Below are positions 11,338 through 20,658 of a stretch of 64,000 bases of DNA, piece after piece (positions within the stretch are counted from its first letter, which is position 1; the number at the start of each line of letters is the position of its first letter). The translations under genes were made by a program, and so were the position numbers. This stretch comes from Scedosporium boydii (Eukaryota; Ascomycota; Sordariomycetes; Microascales; Microascaceae): positions 1 to 64,000 of the forward strand of contig NJFT01000204.1 in the NCBI GenBank assembly GCA_002221725.1. Reading direction: 5' to 3'. The notes beneath the pieces were generated by a model. It did no database searches, had not been told where the DNA came from, and was given only the letters and a program-made list of their open reading frames with translations.

Positions 11338-13079
11338 ATGGGACGCCTCAGTCGTGGATGTTTACGTTGCCGGCAGCGCCGTGTTCGCTGCGACGAAGAG
11401 CGACCGTCTTGCCGCCGCTGCATCTATCGCAATGAGGTCTGTGAGGGGTATCGCGACGAATCGTCCCTCATCTTCCGCCACGAAACGGACAAGGTGATCG
11501 AGCATTGGCATGCAACACATGCGACGGCGGTTACTCCACCAAATTCTCAGGATTCTTCACATCCTTCCTCGCGGAAACGCAGCAAATCTGTCGGTGAGAG
11601 CTCGACTTTCAGAGGGAAGTCGTCTTCCATCATCAAGCCTGGCACGGGTCCCTCCATGCCAACTCGGGAGGAAGCTTCAGACATCAAGTTGAGAAATTGC
11701 CATCCCTGGCTAAAAGGGCCCCTTCCGACGCAATTACAACCGCCAGTGGAAGAACAATGCGTAGACCAATTCATGGAAAAATACATCATCTACCCTTGTA
11801 ATCAGACGTCCTCTCCTGGTTTCCTTGAGCATCTGCCTTCCATGTTTAAGGAGGTCAATGTTGAGGGCCGATGTGCTTTACGATGGGCTGTCCTGGCTGC
11901 GGCGTATGCAGACGTGTCGAGAGATCAAGATGGCAATGCAGTTGCGTGCAAGGCACTGCATTGCTATGGGAGGGCACTCAGCGCTTTGGGAGAGTCGCTG
12001 TCGGTACCAGGTAAAGTGCCAGATGATTACGATCTTATGACGGTGGTTGTGTTAGATATTTTCGAGGTCAGTGTCTAATATGATTCGAGATATTTCCATG
12101 ATGCATTCACACTGATACTTTCTTCAGACTTTATATACGCCCGAAGATATCAGAAAAGGATCCCACGTACAAGGAATGGTTCAGATACTGCGTTTGCGGG
12201 GTAGTAATTTATTCTACAGCTCCCGCGGGTGGAGTCTATTTCAGCTTGCACATCACAGAATCGTAAGAACTCAAACTTTCCTGTTGGCCTGTCGCCTCGC
12301 ACTAACATCGTGAAGCAAAAGCAACGTCTAGCGTTTAATCTACCGCAAGCCGACGAGACATCGGACTGGCTCGGTCATTTAAATGATAGCGAGGCTTATG
12401 TCCGCCTTGAGAAGCATACCCACGACATCAGTGAGACGTGCAAGCGTGCGCGGTCCTTGCTGGCACTTATCAGTGCAGGAGGGCTGCCAACATCAACCCT
12501 TGTCGACATGATCAAGGAATTGCATTCCTTGGACCAGGAAGCAGTGAGTTGGCGGCAGACATCTCAGTGGTCTTTTGCCACCTTGGAAGTCTCGGAACGA
12601 CCGGATCTTTCGTCGGCTGCACGGGGTATTACGGACAGGATCCAGCTTCACTCGGACGTGTGGATGGCCTACGAATGGAACTACCATAGAACAGCGCGTA
12701 TCATCTTCCTCCAGCAACTCCTTCAATGCTCAAAAGCCGCCCTAGAGACCCTAGACTTAGCCGAGGTCGAAAAGCAGACGCTAAATAATACAGTGACCGA
12801 GTGTATTTCAACGATTCAATGGCTAGCCGACGAGTTCCTGGCCACAGTTCCTCAGTCTTTTGGCGATGTCAACCACATGGGCCTGCCCCATGATAGAAAA
12901 GGCGGCCCGCCTCGGTGCCGCGCCATCGGGGGTTACTTGCTTCTCTGGCCAACCCGTACCGTTAAGGCCGAAATGTCTGCTACAAGTATGGAGCAAAAGG
13001 AACGCGCGCAGAGGGTGTTTGAAAGGATTCGCGAATATACTGGAATGAAAGACCTTTTAGGCGACAAGAGCGCTATCTG

Positions 13080-13080
<1 letters not shown>
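11338..13080 (+). CDS. Zn2Cys6 transcription factor, likely cluster regulator
   Basis: Nuclear binuclear-zinc-cluster regulator. Three exons, 11338-12066, 12128-12262 and 12316-13080, with introns of 61 and 53 bases, both phase 0, give 542 residues. The zinc cluster is at the extreme N-terminus, starting RGCLRCRQRRVRC, with spacing Cys-x2-Cys-x6-Cys-x6-Cys-x2-Cys-x6-Cys. The rest is the helical fungal-specific regulatory region (fungal_trans_2 type), with LFQLAHHRI running into QKQRLAFNLP across the third junction. I took the MGRLSRGC methionine as start because it sits directly before the cluster; an in-frame ATG exists 102 bases upstream. It lies between the permease and cupin genes, the usual place for a pathway-specific activator. 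Its stop codon touches a GA microsatellite. Confidence 0.87.
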
Positions 13081-13110
<30 letters not shown>

Positions 13111-13149
13111 GAGGGGGGGGGAGAGAGAGAGAGAGAGAGAGAGAGAGAT
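13079..13149. repeat. GA microsatellite between convergent genes
   Basis: About 70 bases of almost pure GA dinucleotide interrupted by short G runs (8-9 G near 13114-13121). The regulator's TGA stop at 13078-13080 borders the tract, so the repeat forms the start of its 3' UTR and faces the 3' end of the minus-strand cupin gene. Confidence 0.9.
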
Positions 13150-13238
13150 ACGCCGAACGCGATTGCCCGAACATTGGGACGTGCATCTCGGGCACAAAAG
13201 GATCGGAAATGAAACGGCTCCGCACAGATCGCCCTATC

Positions 13239-13782
13239 CTACCTCCTCGGTGCAATTTCATCCAGCTCCGTGCCGTCCGTCAACTTAACCTTCTCCGCAC
13301 CAACCATTACAAACCCAATCCGGCATGTCTCATCCGTCCTATTAATCCACTGATGATTCACGCCGCCTTGGACGATGAACTCGCCTGCCCTAACTGCCTT
13401 CTCCTCGCCGCTATCTAGTCTTATGACGATCTCGCCGCTAATCACGATGGCGTAGTCCAAACTCAACGTCCGGTGCATCGGGACGGTGAAGTTGGGCGCG
13501 ATGTTGCTGATGCAGAAGGTGATGCCGTTAGGTGGGCAACGGGGTATCGTGTTCGGGTAGTGCTGCGCATGCTCGGTGTTGTTGACTGGTACCGCGTTGC
13601 GTATGTCGAATACCGCGAACGACGAGCCTGTTGGGCCCATGGGGTGGAATAGAGGTACTTCACTGTCAGAGGCGAAGATGGCAGTTCCAGCTGCGTCGTG
13701 TGACAACTACACGCGGGTTGGAATTGGGTGAGGGCATGGCGAGAGTGGTAGGAACGACAGTGTTAGGGGTGTTGGAAGACAT
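13239..13782 (-). CDS. small cupin-domain protein, frame broken near its start
   Basis: Single-domain cupin of about 180 residues. The body, from 13706 down to 13239, includes the barrel motifs PMHRTLSLDYAIVISGE and GGVNHQWIN, which carry metal-binding histidines. The natural start appears to be the ATG at 13782 (MSSNTPNTVVPTTLAMP...), but this frame runs into a stop while the cupin body lies in another frame that has a TAG just upstream. The change occurs around 13697-13706 at GTCACACGACG; loss of one AC from an ACACAC run would explain it, because homologous fungal cupins carry an unbroken NPR-V-V-T leader into this region. A 52-base intron beginning at GTCGTT and ending TGTAG is a weaker alternative that also joins in frame. 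Small cupins of this sort often act on small nitrogenous or aromatic metabolites; the substrate is unknown. Confidence 0.7.
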
Positions 13783-14607
13783 TCTAGGAGCCGGGCGACA
13801 AGACTTAATAGGACAGTGGTAGAAGTGCTTGAAGAGGATGATGACGACTTTCTGTGAGAGTTATTAGTTCCCTCAGTGGAAATCATCTTCTTCCCATCGA
13901 GAATTTAGTCCCCCTTATATACACGAAAACTTAATCTACGCGATGAGAAACCCGCAGATCGCGCATCCTACCAAAAGGAGATTTCATGGCGAACTTCGCA
14001 GTGTCATCTGAATCCGGAAACTTGGACGAACCATCGGGGTGGGGGCTTCTCAAGCCAGTCAGACACGACACGCCAGTCCTGCATGTCAGAGTCTCGCGCC
14101 GCTAACTAGAAATGGAAACTTGCACGATGTTGTATTGCAGACTGTCAATGATTTCGGTCTTGCGGCGGAGCGTCACAACTACCAATGTCCACTCTACCCG
14201 GTTCGGTCTCAAAATAAATAGACTGGTCTCGAAGCATTCCATTAACGGCTCCGGTTCAGACGCACGCATCTGGATACTCCAAAAATCCTCCTACCGTAGA
14301 GTCATTCTCCGAGATACCACTGGGCACTATCCAGGTGCTTCGAAATTGTTCTTCTTGATCTTAGAAGATAGGAGCTGCTTCTGCCGACGAAGTCACCCCA
14401 CGAGCGTATGGTTTGAGATTCACAGGTTGAGATTAAACAAGTAAAAATAGAGTCTAATTTATTTTGCAAAAATGCAGTCGCTGTCGGCTGAGTATTCCCA
14501 TCATGCCATCCAACTACGTAGTACCTGCCTTCAAGGAGCTACCCACCAAAAGCATAGAGTGATAGACTGAAGGCAGACCAGATTCCAAGCGCCTTTCTTT
14601 CCTTTCC
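13783..14607. other. intergenic region
   Basis: No coding sequence recognised. It holds the cupin promoter and the 3' flank of the large minus-strand fusion gene. Confidence 0.5.
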
Positions 14608-17600
14608 CTAAGCACCGCTGAAGACCAAGAGGCTTTGAATATTGATTCCGCCAAACCCTCGCTGGCGTAGCAATTCCCGACCGCGGTGAGCAGGGAATTC
14701 GGCTACAACCATGACGCTAATATCTGCGGTACGGACGCCGGCTTTTTTGACTAGATCCAGAACCGCGCACAGAGTCTCCCCCGTGGAAAGGACATCGTCC
14801 ACCACTACCACTGAATCACCCCTGTGGAGCAAATCTTCCTCGATCTCGATCCGTTTCTCTTCAGCATCATTGGATGTCAAAGATGAGATATATGACGGGG
14901 ATTTTCCGACAGAAATAGTGGGTGCGGGGAGCTTGCCGGCTTCACGAATTATTGCCAAGGGCACACCCATCTGATGGGCCAACGAGGACGCATAGACAAG
15001 GCCTCCAGTCTCGGGACAGGGTATCGCATCGACTTTGGCCCAGTTACCGATGAAATGGGTTTCCAAGAGAGACGTGCAGAGGGGTAGACCGCCTGGCTGC
15101 TGGGCTATGCCAAGGACGTGGCGGAACTCGACGTCAGGGCGTGGGAAGTTGGGTACGCAGCGCGCCATGTTGGCGAGTCGCTGTACGTCCTCGTGACAGA
15201 AGGGAAGCAGATAATGTTCGGCAAAGGTCTTTGCCGCCTCGTTTCCGGCCACATCATTAGTGAAGACAAGGCTGGGACGGTAGTCTAAATCCATTGAATC
15301 CGTCTTGCCATTGCTGCTCTCGTTGTTGACATCTTCTCCGTGGACACTGCCGCTGGGGCATCCTCGGCGCACCTGCAGTGTATCTTCGCTTGCTTGGACG
15401 CGAACCTCGAGTAACCTGCAGGCTGGCACTAAATGCGATAAGGTTGCGATCGGTGCCTCGTCCCTCATTCCTGTAATGAATAGAACATCCACATCTGCAG
15501 TGCTAGACACAACCTTCAAAAAATGCTCCTCTGGCAGCTGAGGTCGTTGTTTTACCTGGTTCTGGAAAAACGCCGTCAATGCTGGCCGGTGCTGCTCCTT
15601 GTAGGCGCGATCCCAAACCAGACGGTTGAAGTCGGCGCCAGTGACCGCTGCGTATTCTCGCTTGGCCACATCACTAATTCTGACTGAACGTGCCGTGAGG
15701 TTGTACTTGGTAAACTCGGAGGCCCAGATATCAGCAGAATAGTCCTTGCCAACGCCGCTATCCCCCGTGACGAGAACGATGAGCTTCTGTTCCGTCGGCC
15801 TTTTCGTCAGCGGGCAGGCAGAAGCTAGTACATTGCACGGGTCCAAGCTTTGTTTAAGATAGGAAAGCCGCGGCAAATTCGGTCCGAAAGCCTTGGTCGC
15901 CAGCAGAGTGTCCCTCGGGTCCGGCCCAAGATCGGCGCCGTATGCCCCGGAACTTAAGGGTAACAACTTCGCGGCAACGTCGTAAACCCACTGGACGGCG
16001 GCGCGTGCGTCTTCAGTGCCATCTCGGTCGCGGGGCCAGACGCCAGTTATCACACATGCAAACTCCCAATCTCGACAGCCAAAGGCAGTGGCATCGGCAG
16101 CAACGTCGCCGATGCCTCCGCCGCCATGGAGGAGGTGGAGGTAACAGAGCGGTGAAGGGCGAGACTCGACGGCTGCTACCAATCGATCCGCGACGCCAAC
16201 TGCCCCGATGTTCTTCAGGAATAAACACCGCTTAAACGATGAGGTCTTACCGCCAGCGTGACCGCCGTGCATCCCGGACACATACATCTCAGCCTCGAAT
16301 ACACCGATGCTGTCCACAATATTGGAGTCGTGTTCTGGACCCAGAATTGCAGCAGCTGTAGACGTCGGAGCTGCGAAGGTCTGGTTGGTCGTGGACGATT
16401 CGAACATGGTCACGCCGAGCTGCAGCTGGCCAGCTTCCCAGTATAAATACGCATCTGCAGAACAGTTGCGAGGGAGCCTCCGAGCGAAGCGTTCGGAGAA
16501 ATCGTGAAGCCTGAGCCGCGCCTCGAGGTTTCCACTCAGTGAGACAACCCAGTTTCGAGTCAAATAAGACGGAGCCGGGTAGGCCTTGAAAGTGACGCTA
16601 ATCACGATGCCGAAGTTGGTACCGGCTCCTTTCATCGCCCAGAGGAAATCCTCTTCGTTTTCTGGGCGAACGGCACCGGCAGGTTGGTGTTGGCTTGGTA
16701 CGTAGCCGATGCAGAGGATCTGGCCGGACTCTACGCTGGCAACCACGGCGCCAACGATGGCGTCACAAGCGAGCCCATGTAGCCTGGCTAGATGTCCGAT
16801 GCCGCCCTGTAAATACAGACCGGCCCCGACGCTCGGGCGAGCCCCCAACGGCACGGTAAGGCCCACCTCGATGGCCTTCCTGATGATATCCCCAGTTTTG
16901 CAGCCGGCCTCGGCAACGACAAAAGAATCGAAATCTCCGTGGCCTTTCTCTGCCATGATAACATGTACTTGGTCAAAGGCTTCCATGTCGATCGCGACGA
17001 CGTTGGGCCAGAGGCAGTGGCCGCTGTGACCCCCGCCAATAACGGTCAGGCCGACTCCATGCTTCAGAGCCCATTGAACGCACTTCTGGATATGTTGGGC
17101 CCCCGTGGGTCTAAGAATCGCAGCGGGGTGGTGGAGGCGAGCCTCCCGGTTTTTAACCGTCCTGTCTCCGTTGATAAATGGAACCTCGGTTGTCAGCTCT
17201 GGCAATGCAGTTGCATGTCGGGTAAAAGAGACCATGACGTCGGGAGCGCTGAACAAAAGGTGGTCTGAGTCGGCTTCCTCGCGACGGCCCAAGGCGCGGC
17301 ATACCTTGCGCCACTCGACTCGGATAGCGTTGCCCTCGCCCTCATCCTGCACGGAGAACCCCGCGATGAGGGGAGCAAAACTGTCCAGTACGTCGTCTTG
17401 ATCTCGCACGCGAAGGACTCCGGTAGGGAAGGAGGCTGTTCGATGGCGGACCAAGCCCTCAAGGTTCAGGGTCCTATCACGATGAAAAACCACTACTATG
17501 CCGCCTCGTGGCTGCTTAGCGAGCATTTCCAACGCGCGTTCGATGAACTTGCGCTTTGGCTTCATGCCGTACATGCTGTGGCAGAACAGGATGACGTCGT

Positions 17601-18105
17601 ATTTTTCATCGCCATCGCTCGAATCTGTGCTGGCACTGCTGTTGTCCAGAAGGAAGGGAGTTCGACGGATGTCAGGGGGGCTTTCTAGGCAGGGCAGTGA
17701 GGATTCCGTTTCAGAGGCAGAGGTGAACGATTCCTCCAATCTGTTCGCAAACAAACCATTAGGCTCCAATGCCGTGTATCTCATCACTTTTCGTCTCAAG
17801 TGATCTGGCAGATGTCCGAGGACGCTCTTGGGGCCAGGTCCGATTTCTAGTATGGAAATTTGTGACTCGGGAAGAGGGGCTAGGAGTTGAGAGAGTTGAG
17901 ACGTGATGAAGTCTTCGTAGGAGGAGCCGCGCACCAAGATGTCAAAGCCAACGCTGTATTGCGTATCAGATAAGTGCTGTTGGATGGACGACTCTGTGGT
18001 CATGACGATTTTCCTGAGGGCACACTTGAGGGAGTCTAGGGTAGCCATTTTGGTTTGGCATGAAAGAACGAGAGCCTGGGAACATTGTGTTTGGGGTGGC
18101 GACAA
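14608..18105 (-). CDS. four-domain fusion: methyltransferase-like, BBE-type FAD oxidase, phosphomevalonate-kinase-like, phosphoribosyltransferase
   Basis: One uninterrupted frame of 1165 residues. Residues about 40-270 resemble a class I SAM methyltransferase (ILEIGPGPKSVLGHL at 85-99, acidic TALEPNG at 111-117). Residues about 320-520 are an FAD_binding_4 domain with GGGHSGH, where His360 is the usual covalent flavin site, and GGIGHLARLHGLACDAIVGA. The BBE tail ends near 720-766 (AFGPNLPRLSYLKQSLDPCNV). Residues about 773-960 look like the animal-type phosphomevalonate kinase family: VTGDSGVGKD P-loop (780-788), SDVAKREYA, and AYKEQHR. Residues about 985-1165 are an adenine-phosphoribosyltransferase-like domain with the PRPP loop VVVVDDVLSTGET (1099-1111). 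The ATG at 18105 is the longest; the one at 18048 is equally plausible. No signal peptide or membrane helix. Each domain is intact, so it is probably active, but I cannot name the substrate. All four could act in sequence on one nucleotide-like product. Confidence 0.85.
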   Translation of the reverse strand: MSPPQTQCSQALVLSCQTKMATLDSLKCALRKIVMTTESSIQQHLSDTQYSVGFDILVRGSSYEDFITSQLSQLLAPLPESQISILEIGPGPKSVLGHLPDHLRRKVMRYTALEPNGLFANRLEESFTSASETESSLPCLESPPDIRRTPFLLDNSSASTDSSDGDEKYDVILFCHSMYGMKPKRKFIERALEMLAKQPRGGIVVVFHRDRTLNLEGLVRHRTASFPTGVLRVRDQDDVLDSFAPLIAGFSVQDEGEGNAIRVEWRKVCRALGRREEADSDHLLFSAPDVMVSFTRHATALPELTTEVPFINGDRTVKNREARLHHPAAILRPTGAQHIQKCVQWALKHGVGLTVIGGGHSGHCLWPNVVAIDMEAFDQVHVIMAEKGHGDFDSFVVAEAGCKTGDIIRKAIEVGLTVPLGARPSVGAGLYLQGGIGHLARLHGLACDAIVGAVVASVESGQILCIGYVPSQHQPAGAVRPENEEDFLWAMKGAGTNFGIVISVTFKAYPAPSYLTRNWVVSLSGNLEARLRLHDFSERFARRLPRNCSADAYLYWEAGQLQLGVTMFESSTTNQTFAAPTSTAAAILGPEHDSNIVDSIGVFEAEMYVSGMHGGHAGGKTSSFKRCLFLKNIGAVGVADRLVAAVESRPSPLCYLHLLHGGGGIGDVAADATAFGCRDWEFACVITGVWPRDRDGTEDARAAVQWVYDVAAKLLPLSSGAYGADLGPDPRDTLLATKAFGPNLPRLSYLKQSLDPCNVLASACPLTKRPTEQKLIVLVTGDSGVGKDYSADIWASEFTKYNLTARSVRISDVAKREYAAVTGADFNRLVWDRAYKEQHRPALTAFFQNQVKQRPQLPEEHFLKVVSSTADVDVLFITGMRDEAPIATLSHLVPACRLLEVRVQASEDTLQVRRGCPSGSVHGEDVNNESSNGKTDSMDLDYRPSLVFTNDVAGNEAAKTFAEHYLLPFCHEDVQRLANMARCVPNFPRPDVEFRHVLGIAQQPGGLPLCTSLLETHFIGNWAKVDAIPCPETGGLVYASSLAHQMGVPLAIIREAGKLPAPTISVGKSPSYISSLTSNDAEEKRIEIEEDLLHRGDSVVVVDDVLSTGETLCAVLDLVKKAGVRTADISVMVVAEFPAHRGRELLRQRGFGGINIQSLLVFSGA

Positions 18106-18648
18106 TGTTTATGTAGATAGCCCGACGTGGAATTGAAGTTGGCCTGCTGCATATCGGCACCCCATATCTGCTGTTGGTGGGTAGAAGAATGGAGGAGTCA
18201 TTGCCTCCAGGGGAGAATAAAACTTGCGGCAAAGAACGGCTGGTGACCTTTCCGATATTTCTGTAATCACTATGAGACGCTAGGGTAGATTTCCATTTTA
18301 GTCGATGGCAAGAAGAATACGAGCTTTTTATTTTCCATTTGGCTGGAGAGCACCCCTCCCAAGGCGGGAGCCAAGACGGGAGGGCTCTGGAATACGACTG
18401 GTTGTACGACGTAGTCATTCCTGAACCACCAATAAGCGAGACGTGTAGCGGTTGTCTTGTCTTGGGCTGCTTCTACGTAGGTCTCCTCCTGCTACAATAT
18501 ATCCATCACCCAGCTCACCCCATTAGGGACTCTCCCTCCCCTACATATGATCCAGTGCGCTGGAAGTAGAATATTATCCCGAAGCACCTAACTCCGTGTA
18601 GCGCGGTAACACGGCTTCATTTCGATAAACCCGCACCAAATTCTGCCG
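18106..18648. other. intergenic region
   Basis: No coding sequence recognised. It separates two intronless minus-strand genes and should contain the fusion gene's promoter. Confidence 0.5.
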
Positions 18649-20658
18649 CTACACACGATATGGTCGGGCAGTCGCTTTAGCTAGCCACTCCTGAATCCCC
18701 TGCGCTGCCACATGCGGCACATTTTTATATCTCTCCGCATCGTATGTTCCCTCAATGGCCCGCGCGAGACGCTGGGCCTTAGAAATCATAATCCTCTTAG
18801 CATCAGCCCAATGTACCTGTTTCACAAACGCATCTGCCTCGCTCGCCAGCTCTCGCCTCTTCTTCCGAATAGCGGGATCGTCGGCCCTCTCCGCCCTACA
18901 AAGCGCACAGTCGTTGCATTTGAAGCCCCAGGTGTCCATCAAGGCGGCCTGCCTCGCGTCATAATCGCTCGATGAGTGGTAGCTGTGGAAGATCTCCTGG
19001 CCGGCGGTGATGGGTTGAGTAGCGCGGATGACCATTAGGTCGCCTACGAATTCCCTCGTGGCATTGGGGAGGCAGGAGTGATTGATGTAGGCTGCCCAAA
19101 CCCAGAGGCCAGTGCTTGTGCCGTCTGGGCCATTGGCGGCTCCATAGAGGCCACTGCCTGGACTGAAAGTATTGCGAGACACGATGTCGTGTACTCGGAA
19201 AGCATCGACGACCGGGCCGTCTTCAGTCTCAAGCGCGCTTTTGTTGTCGCCTTGATAATCTCCGTAGAGATCCATCACCCTTTCGACTTGAGAAGGATTG
19301 TTGAGGAGCTTTTGCACGAGCATTCGAGTCAGGCCGACGGGTGACAGCCTGATCCTGTCATCGCGCGCGTCATATGTCATCGCCGCTAAAGCTTCGCTTT
19401 CGTGACCCCAAGCCACGCAGAGGGCTTTCTCACACATGACAATGTCTCCGGGAGCGATATCGTGAGTAGCAAATAGCCCACGGCCCCGACCGGGGCTATC
19501 CTTGACCTCGGTATTGCGCGTGAAAGCCGCAGCGTTAGCTCCGGGACGACTCCGAGAGAGGCCAGCCCTGATCTTGTCCAGGTTATATACCCCAGTCTCT
19601 TGCTCGCGGAGACGCATGGCAACCCTTCGCAAATTGACACTTGCGTTTTTGTCATCCGGAATGAGCTTCACCTGCTCCTCAAAGAAGTTCTTAGCCTCTT
19701 GGTACTCGCCGAGATGGTACGCAGCTGTACCGGCGCGGGAGTAAGCCTTGCCGTCCAGTTCTCTGGACTTCTCGTCATCTCTTCCAATGAGCGACGCTTT
19801 TGCGTCTGTCTTTGCTTCGTCCAGTCGGTTCAGGAGGAGGTTGACGAGAGCGCGATTGCGAGAAATGTCCCCGGCGAGACCGGGATTCGTTTTGGACACG
19901 AGAGCCTGCCTGGCGATCTTCAAACCATGGGTGTATTTTGCATGAGCGAGGCCTAGATCCTGTTTTCTGAGCGCCGCGTTGCCCTCGTCTTTGCATGTTA
20001 TCGCTAACTTCTCGGCAGCGGACGCTTCCGTGTCCGACTCTTCACTATGACCATTCGCTTGGTTGGGAATCATCTCATCCACACAAACGATCAGATCTGA
20101 CGGATGGTCGACGCGAATCGTAGCTTGACCTTGATCAGAAAGAGTAAAGTAGGGCTCCTTGATGACAAAAGTCGACGATGATTCTAGCACCTCCTTGCCA
20201 TGTCTCATCTTGTGTAGGTACATTTCAAGGCGTTCTGTTTCCTCACCGTCTACGTCCTGTACCACAGTCCATGACCTGGCCGCATGTGCGACCACCAGAC
20301 TCACCCTCTTGAGGGTGAGCCGTCGACCACGGTGATGAGTGTTCATTTGAAGATCCGCCAGTTTCATCGGCTGCAGTTCTCGGAGCGGGGCGATACTCGG
20401 TGCGTACACCTGCCCTATACCAAGGACCGGCAACTTATCACCCTGGGGTTTCCCCGCCAGGCTCCCCATGAGGCTCATCTCAGCCAAGAGAGACGCCCCA
20501 TTGGCTTCGGTGATAGCACCTTGCGCATCCCCGGCTGGCCCCCGCACACTGCCCGCAAGCTCCGAACATCTCTTAAGTCGATCCTTGACGGTACTCCTGA
20601 TGCGCTCCGCCTCTTGTTCGGTGAAGAAGACTGTGTTTCTATCGGTCTGAGATGTCAT
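18649..20658 (-). CDS. SET-domain protein with TPR repeats
   Basis: Intronless gene of 669 residues. Residues about 215-345 form tetratricopeptide-like helices (GNAALRKQDLGLAHAKYTHGL, AGTAAYHLGEYQEAKNFFEEQ). A split SET methyltransferase domain follows from about 388 (GRGRGLFATHDIAPGD) to 562, with the signature NHSCLPNA (526-533), the GQEIFHSYH segment, and a cysteine post-SET stretch KCNDCALC (580-587). The arrangement, with a large insert between SET halves, matches SMYD-like and fungal TPR-SET proteins that methylate lysines in proteins. An N-terminal region of ~200 residues before the TPR carries no domain I know. Probably a housekeeping-type gene unrelated to the neighbours. Confidence 0.88.
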   Translation of the reverse strand: MTSQTDRNTVFFTEQEAERIRSTVKDRLKRCSELAGSVRGPAGDAQGAITEANGASLLAEMSLMGSLAGKPQGDKLPVLGIGQVYAPSIAPLRELQPMKLADLQMNTHHRGRRLTLKRVSLVVAHAARSWTVVQDVDGEETERLEMYLHKMRHGKEVLESSSTFVIKEPYFTLSDQGQATIRVDHPSDLIVCVDEMIPNQANGHSEESDTEASAAEKLAITCKDEGNAALRKQDLGLAHAKYTHGLKIARQALVSKTNPGLAGDISRNRALVNLLLNRLDEAKTDAKASLIGRDDEKSRELDGKAYSRAGTAAYHLGEYQEAKNFFEEQVKLIPDDKNASVNLRRVAMRLREQETGVYNLDKIRAGLSRSRPGANAAAFTRNTEVKDSPGRGRGLFATHDIAPGDIVMCEKALCVAWGHESEALAAMTYDARDDRIRLSPVGLTRMLVQKLLNNPSQVERVMDLYGDYQGDNKSALETEDGPVVDAFRVHDIVSRNTFSPGSGLYGAANGPDGTSTGLWVWAAYINHSCLPNATREFVGDLMVIRATQPITAGQEIFHSYHSSSDYDARQAALMDTWGFKCNDCALCRAERADDPAIRKKRRELASEADAFVKQVHWADAKRIMISKAQRLARAIEGTYDAERYKNVPHVAAQGIQEWLAKATARPYRV

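Noticed and set aside
13073..13261. Minus frame through the GA microsatellite
   Set aside because: A low-complexity Leu-Ser run produced by the dinucleotide repeat, not a protein.
14608..18105. Fusion as an assembly chimera
   Set aside because: A single intact frame of 1165 codons without stop or shift across all domain borders makes a chance join unlikely, though RNA is needed.
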